DNA from: Actinomycetota bacterium
Lineage (GTDB): Bacteria > Actinomycetota > Actinomycetes > Propionibacteriales > Propionibacteriaceae
Direction of reading: 5' to 3'
Length of the DNA: 5,637 nt
Assembly: GCA_016213595.1 (NCBI GenBank)
Contig: JACRAA010000054.1
Location: 1-5,637, forward strand
Shown: positions 5,524 to 5,637 of the stretch, in pieces
Numbering within the stretch: the first letter of the stretch is position 1
Layout: each line of letters starts with the position of its first letter
The notes under the pieces: model-generated
What the model saw: the letters and a program-made list of their open reading frames with translations, nothing else
The model's database searches: none
Told to the model about the DNA's origin: nothing
Made by a program: the position numbers and the translations under genes

Positions 5524-5637
5524 GTGTCATCGACCACACCCGGGGAGAACCGGCTCGAGAAGGTCGTGCTCGACACGAAGGGCGAGATCAAGCCCAAGCT
5601 CCGCGGCTGGCTCCATGCGAGCGCGGTGCCGCTCTCC
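5524..5637 (+). CDS. trhA: TrhA/hemolysin III family (PAQR-like) membrane protein, N-terminal fragment
   Basis: Only the first 38 codons are inside the window. The visible N-terminus is a charged cytoplasmic leader (residues 1-27) ending KGEIKPKLRGWLHA, a stretch typical of actinobacterial hemolysin III/TrhA proteins just before their first transmembrane helix; H31 probably corresponds to the conserved His of the first family motif. The family has seven transmembrane helices, is related to PAQR receptors, and has been linked to membrane-fluidity homeostasis rather than true haemolysis. The gene is divergent from the short-chain prenyltransferase, the same pairing as Rv1085c and Rv1086 in M. 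tuberculosis (from memory), and it is probably under the palindrome at 5474-5495. The call rests on a short fragment plus this context. Confidence 0.78.
   Translation, partial: MSSTTPGENRLEKVVLDTKGEIKPKLRGWLHASAVPLS

Overview
The window is GC-rich (roughly 70 percent by eye), uses GTG at all four gene starts for which I chose a codon other than the usual ATG, and carries TANNNT-type -10 boxes placed directly in front of two start codons. Together with the gene families present this points to an actinobacterium, most likely a Micrococcales (Cellulomonas-like) genome. The genus is inference. No mobile element, CRISPR array, tRNA or rRNA was seen, and the segment looks chromosomal.

Layout from left to right. 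(1) 1-793, minus strand: the N-terminal 264 residues of a PIN-PhoH protein (PhoH2 type), cut by the window edge just as the Walker A loop begins. (2) 794-1049: a 256-bp divergent intergenic region holding a recognisable phoH promoter and ribosome binding site, two perfect dyads, and a -10 box placed for a leaderless transcript of the next gene. (3) 1050-3425, plus: a cytoplasmic family GH31 alpha-glycosidase with a DUF5110-type C-terminal part and an unusual nucleophile motif (WLDWQQG). (4) 3422-4657, plus: a polytopic GT87/DUF2029 polyprenyl-phosphate-dependent glycosyltransferase that overlaps the GH31 stop by GTGA and contains a perfect 3 x 24 bp in-frame tandem repeat. (5) 4608-5417, minus: a cis-prenyltransferase of the short-chain (Rv1086-like) type, whose 3' end overlaps the GT87 gene tail-to-tail by 50 bp. 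(6) 5418-5523: a divergent control region with a perfect 10+2+10 palindrome. (7) 5524-5637, plus: the first 38 codons of a TrhA/hemolysin III (PAQR-like) membrane protein.

How the genes may fit together: GH31 and GT87 are almost certainly one translationally coupled operon, pairing a cytosolic glycosidase with a membrane glycosyltransferase that would use a polyprenyl-phosphate sugar. The neighbouring cis-prenyltransferase makes precursors of such polyprenyl carriers, so the centre of the window has a lipid-carrier and glycan theme; that link is inference. The cis-prenyltransferase/TrhA divergent pair, with a PhoH2 gene not far away, recalls the Rv1085c-Rv1086 ... Rv1095 neighbourhood of Mycobacterium tuberculosis, recalled from memory. 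I see no clearly new multi-gene system. The most noteworthy items are the tandem repeat inside the glycosyltransferase, the uppS/trhA palindrome, and the dyad upstream of phoH.
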